Below, piece after piece: positions 61,780 to 64,000 of a stretch of DNA of 64,000 nt. The position numbers and the translations under genes are program-made. This DNA is from Kuschelorhynchus macadamiae. Taxonomy: Eukaryota > Arthropoda > Insecta > Coleoptera > Curculionidae. The notes under the pieces are model-generated. The model was given only the letters and a program-made list of their open reading frames with translations, had not been told where the DNA came from and did no database searches. Where the stretch lies: positions 62,001-126,000 of the forward strand of contig JAUTXW010000597.1 in the NCBI GenBank assembly GCA_030620095.1, given 5' to 3'. Numbering within the stretch: position 1 is the stretch's first letter; each line of letters starts with the position of its first letter.

Positions 61780-62100
61780 GATACCACGATAACTTCAAAA
61801 TTAACTTCAATGTAGATACATCATTTTTCGAAATTGCTGTTCAAGATAAACTAAACTCAAGTGTCCTAGAATCTTCAACATCACTGCCAATAAAGCTGAT
61901 TGCTTCGACACTTGACGGCAGATCAACTGATAGCACTGTTGTAGTTTTGGAATTACCAACAATACAATTCCAGTTTATGAAGAGCCATTATGAAGCCGAT
62001 TATATTACAATTTCGGAAACGCAGGCCGATATTTCTCTAAATAATGGCGATATAGAGATAAATGGAGCAGATGGTCTAAATATCCAGTTTTCATATGAAG
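61780..62100 (+). CDS. Host exon: cadherin-like repeat
   Basis: 321 bp, acceptor TTTTGTAG, donor GTATTC, phase 1 at both ends. Encodes YHDNFKINFNVDTSFFEIAV, LNSSVL, LPIKLIAST, TVVVLELPTIQFQFMKSHYE and a final FSYEG. First of three closely spaced repeat exons with the same strand order, namely D.NF, LNSS(V/I)L, an (I/T)A(S/T) strand, a TV(V/L)(V/I)L.LP strand and F.(Y/F)EG. Confidence 0.82.
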
Positions 62101-62158
62101 GTATTCCCAAAACGAATTATAAACCAAAACGAGTTATTTACTACCTCACTCATTTCAG

Positions 62159-62482
62159 GTTATGAAGATAATTTTCTACTGGAATATAGTTCCGAAACCT
62201 CATCTTATGGATTAACCGTTATAAAAAATTTGAATTCCAGCATACTCTCATCTGAAACCGAGTTAATATTTACAATAACTGCTTCCTTAGAAAATAGTCA
62301 ATATACAGCTAGTACCGTTCTAATTATAAATATACCGCAGAACAGTTCTCTTAAATTTGAAAAAAATTACTACTATGCGGAATATGTGATCGACGGTGAA
62401 CTTAATGCAAGTGTTATTCTTAAGGACGAAACTATTAAATTGGAAAATACAGATTCTGAAATTTTTACGTTTTCATTTGAAG
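62159..62482 (+). CDS. Host exon: cadherin-like repeat
   Basis: 324 bp, acceptor CATTTCAG, donor GTAAGT, phase 1 at both ends, after a 58-bp intron. Encodes YEDNFLLEYSSETSSYGLTV, LNSSILSSETELIFTITAS, STVLIINIPQNSSLKFEKNY and FSFEG. Repeat-for-repeat similar to the neighbouring exons. Confidence 0.85.
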
Positions 62483-62537
62483 GTAAGTACAAGTTTTGTT
62501 TCCAGAAATAATTAAACTAAAAACGTTAAAATTTTAG

Positions 62538-62855
62538 GATTCGACGACAATTTTGAAATAGAATCGAAAGAAACGTTCTTTTACAGTATAAGTGTAAAGA
62601 AAAATTTAAACTCTACTATACTGACATCAAATTCATTGCTAATAATAACAGTAACTGCTACTACAGCTGAAAGTACAGCTAGTACAGTGCTAATTCTGAA
62701 TTTGCCATCGCAATCCTTAGAACTCGATTTTTTAACTCATCACTATGCTGGAAAATACAGTGTTGATGGAGATATGAAAGGTGAAGTAGTTCTGGAAGAA
62801 GGAAGTATTCAAATAAATAAATCTGAAAACCTGGATGTTTCATTTTCATTTGAAG
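62538..62855 (+). CDS. Host exon: cadherin-like repeat, last in window
   Basis: 318 bp, acceptor ATTTTAG, donor GTATGA, phase 1 at both ends, after a 55-bp intron. Encodes FDDNFEIESKETFFYSISVK, LNSTILTSNSLLIITVTATT, STVLILNLPSQSLELDF, HHYAGKYSVDG and FSFEG. The phase-1 donor shows that at least one more exon follows beyond 62855, probably outside the window. Confidence 0.85.
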
Positions 62856-64000
62856 GTATGAATAACATTAATTAAAACTATTCCTATTGATTATTTGTTG
62901 AATATTATATCGTTTATAACAAATTTAAAAATAAAAGTAAAAGAAAATAATACAAATAAGTCACAAGGTAGTCCTAGTCTAGTAAATAACTAAATGCACG
63001 TAATTGGCATAATAATAAATACTGCACTTTTTTGTTGGAGATTTATACATATGGGTGTAGGCCTACACCTATATGTACACCTAGATGTACATCAAAATTG
63101 TCCCAGATTTAAAAACAAATCTCATTTATAAGAAACAGGTAAATCGGAAATGCATTCGTGGATTATTCCGATAACAAGTTACAATAATCGTGTTAATTCC
63201 TGTTGGGGTTTGACAGAGTTAGTGTTTGATTTTTTTCAGCATTTATTTATTGTATATTAATATAGGATCTACAAAAATATATAGTGGGTGGTTGCGAAAA
63301 TGTGAGCTATAGAAAATAACATGTTTACTAATTTATATACTTGTTTTTATTTTTTTAAATAAATTTAAATTTGGAAGTTATATCCTAAACAAAAATCCGA
63401 GTAGATATCAAATATTTTAAGGTATTGTTTTATTAACTTGGCGTACAATAAAATGAAGGGTCTGGTCTATTGAAGAGTTTTCCGGTTGAATTTAGAAATT
63501 GCTGATTACGTTCCATCACATAACTAACTAGGTGAAAATTTATACTTTTGTACAAATTCAGTAAGCTATATGAACTCCAGCGGTAAAAGGAAGTGTTAAA
63601 ATAATGAAAAAGTAATTTGCGAAAAAATCCCAATCCCATATTTTTCAGATTTTCGCCTTTCAAGACCGCTAAATCCCGAAAAAAAACATGTGCTCCCTCC
63701 GTCTGTCTGTAGGTGTTACCAGAGCATAGCTAAAAGCGAATAAATAAAACACTATAAAACCAATATTGAATTTTGCTTTTACATTCCTTTTATCGAAGAA
63801 TGTTGAAAGTAATATGTTTTATTAATAATTCTTAAATGAAAGAGATATATAAAAACTGTAACATAAAAAGATAACCAAAAAAATTGTTACTTAAATAATT
63901 TTTATAAATATAATTTAATAAAAAAATATATATAAAACATTTTGTGAGGTTTTTGAGTGCAAGAAAGAGTTAGGAAGGATTTTCTATACCTCTGCGAACA
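62856..64000. other. Intron sequence with dispersed repeat copy D
   Basis: No gene supported. 63640-63735 carries the CCGTCTGTCTGTAGG and CATAGCTAAAA blocks of the dispersed family. No further repeat exon is seen before the window ends. Confidence 0.5.

Overview
The window is AT-rich nuclear DNA from an animal, most likely an insect. The signs are spliceosomal introns with GT..AG borders, long (TA)n microsatellites, mariner/Tc1, pogo and LINE elements, and an internal (CCTAA)n array (the arthropod TTAGG telomere repeat on the other strand). I cannot name the species or order.

Host gene. Eight + strand exons (1401-1694, 21869-22064, 22142-22435, 28886-29197, 34690-35001, 61780-62100, 62159-62482, 62538-62855) have compatible splice phases. 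They encode repeats of about 105 residues resembling degenerate cadherin repeats that lack the usual calcium ligands. They look like one very large gene running off both window edges. Nearly everything else lies in its introns.

Element 1 (2002-20214, 18,213 bp) is a full-length Polinton/Maverick (adintovirus-like) element. It has 184-bp terminal inverted repeats (TIRs), AG..CT termini and a 6-bp target duplication, ATCACC. From left to right it holds: a RING-finger gene; a repeat-rich leader with a telomere-like array; an unknown repeat protein; a protein-primed PolB with two introns; a BIR-domain protein with a membrane anchor; a candidate glycoprotein; an unknown protein; integrase (-); a coiled-coil protein (-); a conserved unknown protein (-); the packaging ATPase (-); a PLA2-like minor protein; an adenain-like protease; the penton (minor capsid); a small basic ORF; the major capsid; a conserved unknown protein; and three small related helical proteins (-). 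PolB, integrase and one conserved gene carry in-frame stops and the protease is frameshifted. The capsid genes, ATPase, PLA2, RING and BIR genes are open. A tandem copy of the target site without insert (20381-20717) lies beside it.

Second cluster. In the intron 22436-28885, a DD41D (rosa-like) mariner with 294-bp TIRs and an open transposase, then a broken pogo-like element with a PHD-type finger, lie between three (TA)n tracts. Further on are an IS630/Tc1-like pseudogene (31504-32568) and a LINE.

Element 2 (38736-50924, 12,189 bp) is a second, diverged Polinton inserted into the LINE between ORF1 and ORF2 (TSD GGCGGA, 75-bp TIRs). It has no PolB. Integrase and ATPase occur in inverted duplicate arms, fibre-like genes are duplicated, and several genes are decayed. 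Its ends carry minisatellites rich in GACCTTGAG, TGACGTCA and GC-box motifs. To its right come the rest of the LINE, a foldback element, a long-TIR Tc1 relative, a TTAA-flanked MITE and the last three host exons.
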